DNA of 64,000 nucleotides from a virus. This document shows positions 50,094 through 56,973 of this stretch, one piece after another. The position numbers and the translations under genes are program-made. The notes under the pieces are model-generated. The model made no database searches and was not told the DNA's origin. It saw nothing but the letters and a program-made list of their open reading frames with translations. Each line of letters opens with the position of its first letter. The stretch's first letter is position 1. The DNA is taken from positions 34,440 to 98,439 of IMG/VR virus record IMGVR_UViG_3300032053_000019; one strand, 5' to 3'.

Positions 50094-50347
50094 GGAAACA
50101 AAAGTTCCCTGTTGATCAAAAGATCACTATGGTCAACAAGTGGCGCCATCGGTGCGACCTCTTGATCAAGAAAGGCGTGCCTGTCTGTCCTACCATATGT
50201 AAGTCATGTGACGAACTCGCAAAGGAGATTTGCGAAGATATAAAGGAGTGCCATGCTCAGCGGGGATTCATGGGGCCGTCGTCTAGTGGCAGGATACCTG
50301 CCTGTGACGCAGGAGAGGGCGGTTCGAATCCGTCAGGTCCCTTATAA
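50090..50347 (+). CDS. Cys-containing protein whose 3' end reads through a tRNA gene (85 aa)
   Basis: ATG 50090 overlaps the previous stop. Four cysteines (CPTICKSC and others) suggest a metal site. The last ~25 residues (GPSSSGRIPACDAGEGG) are encoded by the tRNA at 50272-50342, so the natural tail is probably replaced by tRNA sequence. Confidence 0.5.
   Translation: MRKQKFPVDQKITMVNKWRHRCDLLIKKGVPVCPTICKSCDELAKEICEDIKECHAQRGFMGPSSSGRIPACDAGEGGSNPSGPL
50272..50342 (+). tRNA. tRNA-His(GTG)-like, Asp-type body
   Basis: The sequence folds as a cloverleaf. The acceptor GGGGCCG/AGGTCCC pairs at six of seven positions (one G-T, last pair G-A mismatched). The D-arm is GTC/GAT. The anticodon arm is CCTGC/GCAGG with loop CTGTGAC, giving anticodon GTG. 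The T-arm is GGCGG/CCGTC around TTCGAAT. CCA is not encoded. The body resembles tRNA-Asp and differs at one anticodon base (GTC to GTG). It overlaps the reading frame above. Confidence 0.8.
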
Positions 50348-50377
50348 TGCTCCAGGCTTATAATAGGCGGTTATAAA

Positions 50378-50809
50378 GTGTCAGGCTTATATTGGTTACA
50401 GCGCAAGGCGAAGGATCTGATCAAACCAAGAGTACTTGTGGTACCTGGTTATGCCTTCGAGAAGTACCCAGGTTGCTATTACCATCCGAGGAAGGAGGGT
50501 TATGGGGTATACTTTGAGGGGCGCTTCATTCTATTGGATAGGGGCTTGATCATCGTTTCGGAATCAGTGGACCGAGATAAGGACTTTCTTGCTAGTACGC
50601 TAGCCCATGAGTGGCGGCATCATTGGCAGTGGTTCAACTTCAAGTATAGGAAACCAGTAGTTGGGTTTGACTATGCGATTCCTTACCCTGAGGCCATAGT
50701 TAAGTTTTATCGGAATCGCAAGGAACTGGATGCCTTACTCTTCTCCCATGAAGTAGCGCCTTGTGATCTGACAAGACTCTGGAAAAGTTGGGTGGACAAA
50801 AATGCTTGA
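50378..50809 (+). CDS. Putative zinc-dependent protein (HEWRHH)
   Basis: GTG 50378 begins a 143-residue protein with LAHEWRHHWQ near residue 77, an HExxH signature with extra His. A later Glu (NRKELDALLF) could be the third ligand. There is no signal peptide. It resembles small phage peptidase-like proteins of unknown substrate. Its end overlaps promoter P4. Confidence 0.55.
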   Translation: MSGLYWLQRKAKDLIKPRVLVVPGYAFEKYPGCYYHPRKEGYGVYFEGRFILLDRGLIIVSESVDRDKDFLASTLAHEWRHHWQWFNFKYRKPVVGFDYAIPYPEAIVKFYRNRKELDALLFSHEVAPCDLTRLWKSWVDKNA

Positions 50810-50834
50810 TTCGTGGAAACGAATCTCATATAAT
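50806..50834 (+). promoter_or_regulatory. Sigma-70-type promoter P4 with operator-like palindrome
   Basis: TTGATT (50806-50811) and TATAAT (50829-50834) are spaced 17 bp. GATTCGT/ACGAATC (50808-50814/50819-50825) is a perfect 7-bp inverted repeat overlapping the -35 box and spacer, as expected of a repressor site. The gene at 50857 follows. Confidence 0.7.
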
Positions 50835-50856
50835 ATAAACATGAGAGGAGTAACAT

Positions 50857-51099
50857 ATGAGCAATGAGCAAAGTGAGGAATTCGAAGTCCTCCCGGTAAC
50901 AGAGGAGCCCAAGGCGAAGGAAGAGGAAACATCCAAGCCTCTCGTCGCCCAAAGGGCCCGCCCACGACACTCCCCGCCTTCAATGGTTGAGAATCGGTTG
51001 GCCCATCGGCAGGCGGGATACAAGCATGCAGTAGATGAGTATCGCCTGGACACCAGAGCCTATCACAAGCCGGGTTCTCGGAACCGGCATAAGATGTAA
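50857..51099 (+). CDS. Hypothetical disordered protein (80 aa)
   Basis: First gene behind P4, with AGAGGAG upstream. The N-terminus is acidic (EEFEVLPVTEEPKAKEEE) and the C-terminus is basic and His/Arg-rich, suggesting a disordered protein. No motif. Confidence 0.55.
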   Translation: MSNEQSEEFEVLPVTEEPKAKEEETSKPLVAQRARPRHSPPSMVENRLAHRQAGYKHAVDEYRLDTRAYHKPGSRNRHKM

Positions 51100-51109
51100 G
51101 GAGGTTGTT

Positions 51110-51226
51110 ATGAGAAAAAAGGAAAAGTTCGGTTTGATCATCGGACTCGTTGCTATCCTCTGGGCGTTTTGGAAACTCATTACCAGGCAAGAGTTTGGTA
51201 AGTGGCATCGGGGACTTTATAGGTGA
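51110..51226 (+). CDS. Small membrane protein (38 aa)
   Basis: ATG 51110 lies behind AAGGAGG. One transmembrane helix (FGLIIGLVAILWAFWKLI) is flanked by basic residues, giving an N-in or hairpin topology. It is the size of a small phage membrane regulator. Confidence 0.6.
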   Translation: MRKKEKFGLIIGLVAILWAFWKLITRQEFGKWHRGLYR

Positions 51227-51230
51227 TACC

Positions 51231-51476
51231 ATGGGCAAACCAAGATACCAATGGGCCTTAGTTCATCGGTACATCGCTCATGACGATGTTGATCCTGTTT
51301 GTTGTAGTGAGCGATGCCCATCCTTCCATAAGAGGGATGGAGAGTCTCTCTGCTCACTTTCAGGAGTTGATCGTGCACTTCGGCAATCAATATATAAGAA
51401 GTTCCACCGGACTCCTGTCTGCCTAAGGGGTGAGGCGTTACACGAACAAGCAAATTTCTATAAGTTGGAGAAGTAA
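51231..51476 (+). CDS. Small Cys-rich protein (81 aa)
   Basis: ATG 51231 follows GGTGATACC. Six cysteines (CCSERC, CSL, VCL) suggest a zinc-binding fold. It ends directly before the RNA ligase. Unrecognised. Confidence 0.55.
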   Translation: MGKPRYQWALVHRYIAHDDVDPVCCSERCPSFHKRDGESLCSLSGVDRALRQSIYKKFHRTPVCLRGEALHEQANFYKLEK

Positions 51477-52439
51477 ATGTCATACATGCACATTGACAAT
51501 CTTTACAAAAACCAAGACATCCTTGACTTCAAGGAATGCTATGCCATGGAGAAGATTCATGGTACCTCAGCGCACGTTCGGTTTACTCGGGAGATTAAGA
51601 TCCCATCCTGCGTGGGTGAGGAGCATCTGAGTGACTATCCCGTGCCTCTCGTTACGGAGAAAGTGACTTTCTTCTCCGGAGGCGAGAAACACGAGACGTT
51701 CGTTGCCCTCTTTGATCAAGAAGCCCTGTTGGCAAAGTTCAAAGAGATCTTGCCTGGTCCCCCTCAGGGAGACGTGGAGATCTATGTCTATGGTGAGGCC
51801 TACGGAGGCAAGTGTCAAGGTATGAGCAAGACCTATGGAAAGGAACTTCGCTTCGTTGCCTTTGAAGTCAAGATCGGGCACTCCTGGTTGAAGGTACCTG
51901 ATGCTGAGGAAGTGGTGAGGAAGTTGGGTCTGGAGTTTGTCTTTTACAATAAGATTCCAGCGGTGATGTCAGCAATTGATTCGGTACGGGATGCCGACTC
52001 AGTACAGGCGATCAGGAACGGTATGGGTTTTGGGCACATTCGAGAAGGCATTGTCCTTCGCCCCCTATTTGAAGTCAAGAAGAATAGTGGTGAACGGGTG
52101 ATCGCAAAACACAAGCGCCCTGAGTTCACCGAAACTATGACAAAGAGGGAAGTCGATCCCACCAAACGGCAGGCACTTGAAGATGCTCAGGCAATCGCTA
52201 CAGAGTGGGTCACACCGATGCGACTCATCCATATACTTGATCAATTCCCGGGAGCCGATATAACAAAGACTGGTGAAGTGATCAAGACCATGGTTGCCGA
52301 TGTAGTCCGTGAGGCCGGCGAGGAGATCATGGACTCGAAGGAGGCGCGGAAAGCGATTGGTGCAAGAGCGGCCAAGTTATTCAAGATTCATCTACAGGAG
52401 AGTGCCTTTAAGGAGGCATCGTGTGTACTGACTGAATAG
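51477..52439 (+). CDS. RNA ligase (Rnl2-like nucleotidyltransferase)
   Basis: The adenylation motif is KIHGT (26-30, K26 nucleophile). Motif III-like VYGEAYGG, motif IV EGIVLRP and motif V IAKHKR follow. Rnl2-type enzymes seal nicks in RNA, for example in tRNAs cut by host defences. A C-terminal ~90-residue helical part resembles the Rnl2 C-domain. The start follows the previous stop directly. Confidence 0.85.
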   Translation: MSYMHIDNLYKNQDILDFKECYAMEKIHGTSAHVRFTREIKIPSCVGEEHLSDYPVPLVTEKVTFFSGGEKHETFVALFDQEALLAKFKEILPGPPQGDVEIYVYGEAYGGKCQGMSKTYGKELRFVAFEVKIGHSWLKVPDAEEVVRKLGLEFVFYNKIPAVMSAIDSVRDADSVQAIRNGMGFGHIREGIVLRPLFEVKKNSGERVIAKHKRPEFTETMTKREVDPTKRQALEDAQAIATEWVTPMRLIHILDQFPGADITKTGEVIKTMVADVVREAGEEIMDSKEARKAIGARAAKLFKIHLQESAFKEASCVLTE

Positions 52440-52454
52440 ATGGAGGTGGAACCC

Positions 52455-52823
52455 ATGAAGATCATATTTGTGAAGCAGTGCAACTGTACTTCCTGCGTAC
52501 TGGATCGTCTCTTGTTCCCGGCCTATGCCAAGGCTATGATTGAGGCGACGGATAAGATGATCATGGGCCCATTAAAAAGAAAGGAACGAAAAATGCCAGG
52601 AAAGATCATTGAGTATCGGCATCACGGAGTCCTAGTCAAGGCTGATGAGGAACTAGCAGGAAAGCATAGAGACCACTGCCTATGCTTTAGGAACTGTGCA
52701 AGGTTCAAGCCAGAGGAACGGGAGAAGAACTGTCACATCGCAAATGTTCTCTTCGCCGTTGATCAGGCCTTCGGTCTTGTTACTCCTGTCTATGAATGCC
52801 CATTATATGGGCCAGAACAGTAA
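52455..52823 (+). CDS. Cys-rich hypothetical protein (122 aa)
   Basis: ATG 52455 is chosen over ATG 52440 because GGAGG lies just upstream. Eight cysteines fall in two groups (CNCTSC; HCLCFRNC...NC...C), suggesting a metal or Fe-S site. No family was recognised. Confidence 0.6.
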   Translation: MKIIFVKQCNCTSCVLDRLLFPAYAKAMIEATDKMIMGPLKRKERKMPGKIIEYRHHGVLVKADEELAGKHRDHCLCFRNCARFKPEEREKNCHIANVLFAVDQAFGLVTPVYECPLYGPEQ

Positions 52824-52837
52824 GTGTAAAGTAATGC

Positions 52838-52867
52838 TTGACACTTAGATTTCTTATGCTATATAAT
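52838..52867 (+). promoter_or_regulatory. Sigma-70-type promoter P5
   Basis: A perfect TTGACA (52838-52843) and TATAAT (52862-52867) are spaced 18 bp. The first 12 bases and ATGCTATATAAT match promoter P1, 51 kb away. It would drive the lysis-like gene group from 52916. Confidence 0.8.
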
Positions 52868-52915
52868 ATCAGCATGGGCGAGAAACTCGACTCCCTAATC
52901 TTAGTGAGGTGACCA

Positions 52916-53431
52916 ATGAAGAGAACTGGACTTTTCTTTGCGGTCGCTTTCCTCTTGATCCTGTCCTTAGGCATGTTCCTCGGGAACTCAGCCATGAGGC
53001 AGATCAGTCAAGATGTTAGCGAGAACAAGGACAGGCTCGGTACGATCAAGGCCACTCTTGAGGAACTTCAACAGCGCGTTGAGACGTTAGAGCAGTCGTT
53101 CCCCGTTCCTATGGTCGGTGTGGCATCGTGGTATGGTGACTGGGAAGAGCGGGCTGGAAACCGCACCGCTAACGGAGAGATCTTCCGAAAGGATGGCTTT
53201 ACCGTTGCCCATCGTACCTTACCATTCGGGACCGTCTTGATCATCGAAAACACCATGAACGGACGCATGGTCCCGGCTGTCGTCAATGATCGTGGTCCCT
53301 ATATTGACGGACGATCAATTGACTTGACTGAAGGATTAGCAAAACGTTTGGGTTTCATTGAACGAGGATTGGTGGAGGTGCGGTACTATGCACTGTACAC
53401 ACCAGTATCGGTTTCAGCAAGGAGGCCGTAG
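52916..53431 (+). CDS. RlpA-like double-psi barrel protein (cell wall)
   Basis: An N-terminal hydrophobic helix (LFFAVAFLLILSLGMFL) anchors or exports the protein. A short coiled coil follows, then the RlpA domain: GVASWYG, TANGE, AHRTLPFGT, and NDRGPYIDGRSIDL. RlpA proteins are lytic transglycosylases acting on denuded glycan strands. It probably contributes to host wall degradation. It is first behind P5. Confidence 0.85.
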   Translation: MKRTGLFFAVAFLLILSLGMFLGNSAMRQISQDVSENKDRLGTIKATLEELQQRVETLEQSFPVPMVGVASWYGDWEERAGNRTANGEIFRKDGFTVAHRTLPFGTVLIIENTMNGRMVPAVVNDRGPYIDGRSIDLTEGLAKRLGFIERGLVEVRYYALYTPVSVSARRP

Positions 53432-53722
53432 GTGAAGAAATTCTTTAAGTTACTCGGCAACATCGGTTTGGGTTTGTTTATCCTTGTTGTCGGCGGGTTC
53501 TTCATTATCTTCTTGGTAGTCATCCGAGTTGTCTTCCATGTCTTGGAACGGATCCTGTACTATCCCCACCTGGTGGTCAGGGCCATCGCTAATGGAAGTT
53601 CTAGTCTCCTCAAGCTTTTCGTGACCGGCTATGAAACGGAAGCCGCCAAAAAACGGAAGGAGAAAAGGGGAGTGATTGTTGGTGGGGTTGGCCCCTGGAC
53701 TAAGAAGGGGAGGCAGGTATGA
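53432..53722 (+). CDS. Membrane protein, possible holin (96 aa)
   Basis: GTG 53432 is behind AAGGAGG. A long hydrophobic region (residues ~8-38, IGLGLFILVVGGFFIIFLVV) is followed by an amphipathic basic C-terminus. Topology and position after RlpA fit a holin-type protein, but no holin family is recognisable. Confidence 0.6.
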   Translation: MKKFFKLLGNIGLGLFILVVGGFFIIFLVVIRVVFHVLERILYYPHLVVRAIANGSSSLLKLFVTGYETEAAKKRKEKRGVIVGGVGPWTKKGRQV

Positions 53723-54465
53723 CTATTCAAATAACGAAGGCGTCATCCGTGGAGAAGTTCCTTATTATGATCATGGTAGTCCTCCTATTGGTAGTGGGTG
53801 GGGTAGCCTATTACGTAGGCACTGGCCATGCCAATTCGGGACTTCAGAAGCAAGTGAATGATCTGATCGCCAAGATTAACGACCTGGTCAGTCGTGTGGT
53901 AAAGGATGACATTCAGATTGCTGGCCTCCAGACTGAGAGAGATTCGGAGAAGGCCCAGCGTCTTGTCCTCTCCGCAAAGAATCAGATACTTGAGAAGTCA
54001 AACCAGGGATTGATAGTTGAGAACGTCGAATACAAAAAGCAGATTAAGTTAATGTCTGACATTCAGGTTGCCGAGCAGATGGGCAAGTGGATTGGGCAGG
54101 CAGAGGTTCAGGCGTTCATCAATAGTCAGTGGCATTTTTCTTTGACCCGCCCGGGCGGAGAGAAGACGTTAGAAATCTTTAAGGATCGTGACACGTACTT
54201 CTCTCTAGCCACCAATCGTTTGGAGCAGATCACTACTAAGGACTCCACCATCAAGTCATTGGAAACGGACCTGACTCTATCAGGAGATCAGACAAAGATT
54301 GCCATCGCTGGTCGTGATGAGGCGGTCAAGTACCTAGTTGAAGCGAAGGTCACGATCAAGGACTTGAATAAGAAGTTGAGGTTGTCCTTCCTGAAGAACA
54401 CGGGCATTGGTTTGGGAGTAGGAACTCTCGTGACAGTGGTCGTGTTTAGTCTGGTGAAGAAATGA
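53719..54465 (+). CDS. Membrane-anchored coiled-coil protein, spanin-like (248 aa)
   Basis: An N-terminal transmembrane helix (FLIMIMVVLLLVVGGVAYYV) leads into long coiled-coil stretches (~50-120 and 180-230) and a second hydrophobic segment at the C-terminus. An inner-membrane spanin has the first two features; the C-terminal helix is unusual. It overlaps the previous gene. Confidence 0.6.
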   Translation: MTIQITKASSVEKFLIMIMVVLLLVVGGVAYYVGTGHANSGLQKQVNDLIAKINDLVSRVVKDDIQIAGLQTERDSEKAQRLVLSAKNQILEKSNQGLIVENVEYKKQIKLMSDIQVAEQMGKWIGQAEVQAFINSQWHFSLTRPGGEKTLEIFKDRDTYFSLATNRLEQITTKDSTIKSLETDLTLSGDQTKIAIAGRDEAVKYLVEAKVTIKDLNKKLRLSFLKNTGIGLGVGTLVTVVVFSLVKK

Positions 54466-54623
54466 CAACGACAAAGATCCTCGGCGCCATGTCTGCAGTG
54501 GGAACGATTCTGTTCCTCGTGCAAGGCAAGTTGGTTGAGTGCGGTCTTTGGGGTATCATCACTATCTTGTGCATGATTCTAAGTGAGTTGGAAGAACTCA
54601 ACCAGACCCTAAAGAAAAAGTGA
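54462..54623 (+). CDS. Small membrane protein (53 aa)
   Basis: ATG 54462 overlaps the previous stop. Two hydrophobic stretches (AVGTILFLV, GIITILCMIL) are joined by a short polar turn, like a two-helix holin. It ends in a charged tail (ELEELNQTLKKK). Confidence 0.6.
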   Translation: MTTTKILGAMSAVGTILFLVQGKLVECGLWGIITILCMILSELEELNQTLKKK

Positions 54624-54634
54624 CAGGTTGAAAT

Positions 54635-54727
54635 ATGATCAACTCAGTCAATCAGTACAGTATATATGAGCCCGGCGAAGGCAACGAGTGTGCCTGTAGC
54701 CAGGTCGTAGGTTGTGCAGTGGCATAA
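54635..54727 (+). CDS. Possible very small Cys-rich peptide (30 aa)
   Basis: The frame from ATG 54635 encodes a peptide ending CACSQVVGCAVA. The ribosome binding site is weak and it overlaps the next gene by 14 bases, so it is doubtful. Confidence 0.25.
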   Translation: MINSVNQYSIYEPGEGNECACSQVVGCAVA

Positions 54728-54986
54728 TCTTAACATTGGTTTCAAAGTTTCAATAAACTCTGGTGCCTCCCTCGTCATCTATCTTATTAACTTCCATATC
54801 CTGACTCTTGAGGCCGCCATGTGGCCGGCCATTGAACGAATCTACCCAGTTGCCATCGGTGCCCTAACTGGCGCCTTTGCTGGTTTCCTTGTGAAGAGGG
54901 CCGCCAACAACAAATTGGAATCTACCGCCATTCTTGAAAAGATCAAGAAGGGTGTTGTCGAAGAAAGTAAAGAAGGAGAAAAGTAA
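54714..54986 (+). CDS. Membrane protein, holin-like (90 aa)
   Basis: GTG 54714. One or two transmembrane segments (SLVIYLINFHILTL; VAIGALTGAFAGFLV) are followed by a charged tail (KKGVVEESKEGEK). The ribosome binding site is weak. The next gene starts at its stop. Confidence 0.5.
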   Translation: MQWHNLNIGFKVSINSGASLVIYLINFHILTLEAAMWPAIERIYPVAIGALTGAFAGFLVKRAANNKLESTAILEKIKKGVVEESKEGEK

Positions 54987-55588
54987 TGCCCTATCCCAAT
55001 CAACATTCACTCCGCCTTCAGGACCCGGGCAAGTTCGACGAGTTTCGGACAACCGCAGGCGGTAAGCTTTTTAACAAGGTCGATGTGCCCAAGACGATCA
55101 GCATTATCTGGGGGCACTTGAAGGGTGAAGACAAAGGTACCTTTGTCCCCCAGGCTCTTCGCTTCCCGATCAAGTCCTGGACTGAAGAGAAGGCGAAGGC
55201 ATGGATCAAAGACAACGAAGTCAAAGGATCCTTTGAGGCGGCAACGGAAGAGGCACTGTCTGGTCTCTTTACTCGCTACCAGGAACTCAAGACGCTTTCG
55301 GAACAGGCGTTCCAGTCCCTTCGTGATCGTCTGTATCGTGTGGTTCAGACAAAGTTTCCTGACTTCTGGTTGGATGACTGGTCGGAGAATGCTGTCCTCC
55401 TCCGTAAGAGGGAGAAGTATGATGCGGCCACCCACATGGTTGCGGTTAGTCAGGATCCTCCTAACATTTACCACCAGGTCAAGTACGTGATTGATTCTGA
55501 TGGCGAGATCGTGTTCGATGGTGAGCCCAAGAAGGTTCGGCAAGTTATCAATTACGTTCCTATTGAGGAACCGGCGGGAGGCAAATAA
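54986..55588 (+). CDS. Hypothetical protein upstream of prohead protease (200 aa)
   Basis: ATG 54986 is behind AAGGAG. The N-terminus YPNQHSLRLQDPGKFD resembles a segment found in phage/prophage head-related proteins. The middle is helical. It overlaps the protease start, so it belongs to the head module. Exact role unknown. Confidence 0.65.
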   Translation: MPYPNQHSLRLQDPGKFDEFRTTAGGKLFNKVDVPKTISIIWGHLKGEDKGTFVPQALRFPIKSWTEEKAKAWIKDNEVKGSFEAATEEALSGLFTRYQELKTLSEQAFQSLRDRLYRVVQTKFPDFWLDDWSENAVLLRKREKYDAATHMVAVSQDPPNIYHQVKYVIDSDGEIVFDGEPKKVRQVINYVPIEEPAGGK

Positions 55589-56958
55589 TGAAGAAAGCAC
55601 TTTTGGAATTCTCGGCTCCCAAGTGCACCATTCTTGATGAGCAGGTTGACGAGGTCACCAAAGAGCGTGTAATGCGAGTTGAGGTCAAGTGGCAACACGC
55701 TGGGATCATCAATGGAAACAAGAGGCGTTACTCCAAGGAGATCCTTCTTCGAGAGATGAACCGCCTCGGTCCACTTATGGATAAGGGCTCTGTTTATGGT
55801 GCTTCCTATCATCCGCAGAACGATGCCGAGATTGATGATGTCAGTCATCTTTGGGAATCGGCCAGGATGGAAGAGGATGGGAGCTGTGTTGGTGTCGTCA
55901 AGGTATTGCCGACCGAACGCGGTCGCAATGCTCAGGCGATCATAAAGTATGGTGGGCACATCGGAATGAGCTCCCGTGGTTTCGGAACCACCACCAGAAA
56001 GGAAGAGGTAGTCGATGGCAAGAAAATTCAAGTTGATGAGATCAACGATGACTTTCAACTTAAGTCACCCGGTGACTTTGTACTTACGCCCAGCGTCCCC
56101 GATGCCGGGGTTCGCCGGATGATGGAATCGCGTCTAAAAGACGACGAGGATTCCAACGATGACAAAGGAGATACCATGTTATTTAAAACATTGGATGAAC
56201 TTCGAACTGCACAACCTGAACTCCTCAAACCTCTCGACGAAGAGCTTGTCGCTCTAAGAGAGGAGGTCAAAACTCTGAAGGAAAAGCTCGCTGTCTTGGA
56301 GGCAGAGAATGCTAGCCTGAAGGAGAAGATCGTGGCCTATGAGAAAGAGGTGCAGGCAGTTTCCGAGGGTATTCGCAATGCCATCTCCGTCCTTGGCGAA
56401 CTTAAGGGCGTTGTTCCCGAAACGGTCAAGGAAAAGGATCCTGATCCTCCGGTGGTTGCGGATCCTCCTGTAGGAGTGGCAGATCCGCCTAAAGTGGAAC
56501 CACCTCCGGTCGTCCCTGCGGAACTTGAGGCTCTCAAGGCTGAGAATGCCGCACTGAAGTCCGAGAAGGAAAAGAGAGAAGCCGCTGAGGCGAAGGCGGT
56601 CAACGAGAAAGCGGTCACGGATGCCCTGAAAATTGCACTGGAAAAGGAAACCCCTGAGTACAGGAAGATGATTGAGGCAGAGTTGATCAAAGAGGGCCAT
56701 ACTTTGATCGAGAAGGTTGAGGATGTTGCGGCTAAGGTTGCCTCCACGAAGGAAGCGATCAGTGCCCGGATAGCGGAGGCGGAGAAATCCAAGATCCGTG
56801 CGTCCGGGCTGGACGACAAGGGACACATCACTGACCCCGAAGGAAAGGCTTCTGGCCTTACTGAGGATCAAGTGAAGAGCCGATGGGTAGCCGCCCTGAA
56901 GGCTGGATACAAGGGCGAGTTGGAGCAATACTCCAAAGACGTCCTTAAGATCAAGTAA
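55588..56958 (+). CDS. Prohead protease-scaffold fusion (gp21-like protease plus core)
   Basis: Residues ~1-190 are a T4 gp21-type serine protease. H75 (SYHP) and the serine in GHIGMSSRGFG (S128/S129) lie in the expected order. Residues ~200-456 are a helical scaffold with two coiled coils split by a Pro-rich linker (DPDPPVVADPPVG). A single reading frame carries both activities. An in-frame start at 56176 would release the scaffold alone. Confidence 0.85.
   Translation: MKKALLEFSAPKCTILDEQVDEVTKERVMRVEVKWQHAGIINGNKRRYSKEILLREMNRLGPLMDKGSVYGASYHPQNDAEIDDVSHLWESARMEEDGSCVGVVKVLPTERGRNAQAIIKYGGHIGMSSRGFGTTTRKEEVVDGKKIQVDEINDDFQLKSPGDFVLTPSVPDAGVRRMMESRLKDDEDSNDDKGDTMLFKTLDELRTAQPELLKPLDEELVALREEVKTLKEKLAVLEAENASLKEKIVAYEKEVQAVSEGIRNAISVLGELKGVVPETVKEKDPDPPVVADPPVGVADPPKVEPPPVVPAELEALKAENAALKSEKEKREAAEAKAVNEKAVTDALKIALEKETPEYRKMIEAELIKEGHTLIEKVEDVAAKVASTKEAISARIAEAEKSKIRASGLDDKGHITDPEGKASGLTEDQVKSRWVAALKAGYKGELEQYSKDVLKIK
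56176..56958 (+). CDS. Nested scaffold protein from internal start
   Basis: ATG 56176 lies in frame inside the protease gene with AAAGGAG six bases upstream, a better signal than that of many independent genes here. It begins MLFKTLDELR and would give the 260-residue coiled-coil scaffold without the protease, as in lambda C/Nu3. The sequence shows the signal; use is inferred. Confidence 0.65.
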   Translation: MLFKTLDELRTAQPELLKPLDEELVALREEVKTLKEKLAVLEAENASLKEKIVAYEKEVQAVSEGIRNAISVLGELKGVVPETVKEKDPDPPVVADPPVGVADPPKVEPPPVVPAELEALKAENAALKSEKEKREAAEAKAVNEKAVTDALKIALEKETPEYRKMIEAELIKEGHTLIEKVEDVAAKVASTKEAISARIAEAEKSKIRASGLDDKGHITDPEGKASGLTEDQVKSRWVAALKAGYKGELEQYSKDVLKIK

Positions 56959-56973
56959 CGAACGGAGTACAAC

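Noticed and set aside
52874-52912. 12-residue frame downstream of promoter P5
   Set aside because: Too short, with no ribosome binding site.
55007-55600. 197-residue antisense frame
   Set aside because: It is the mirror of a well-supported sense gene; no minus-strand gene elsewhere in the window has a motif or a start signal.
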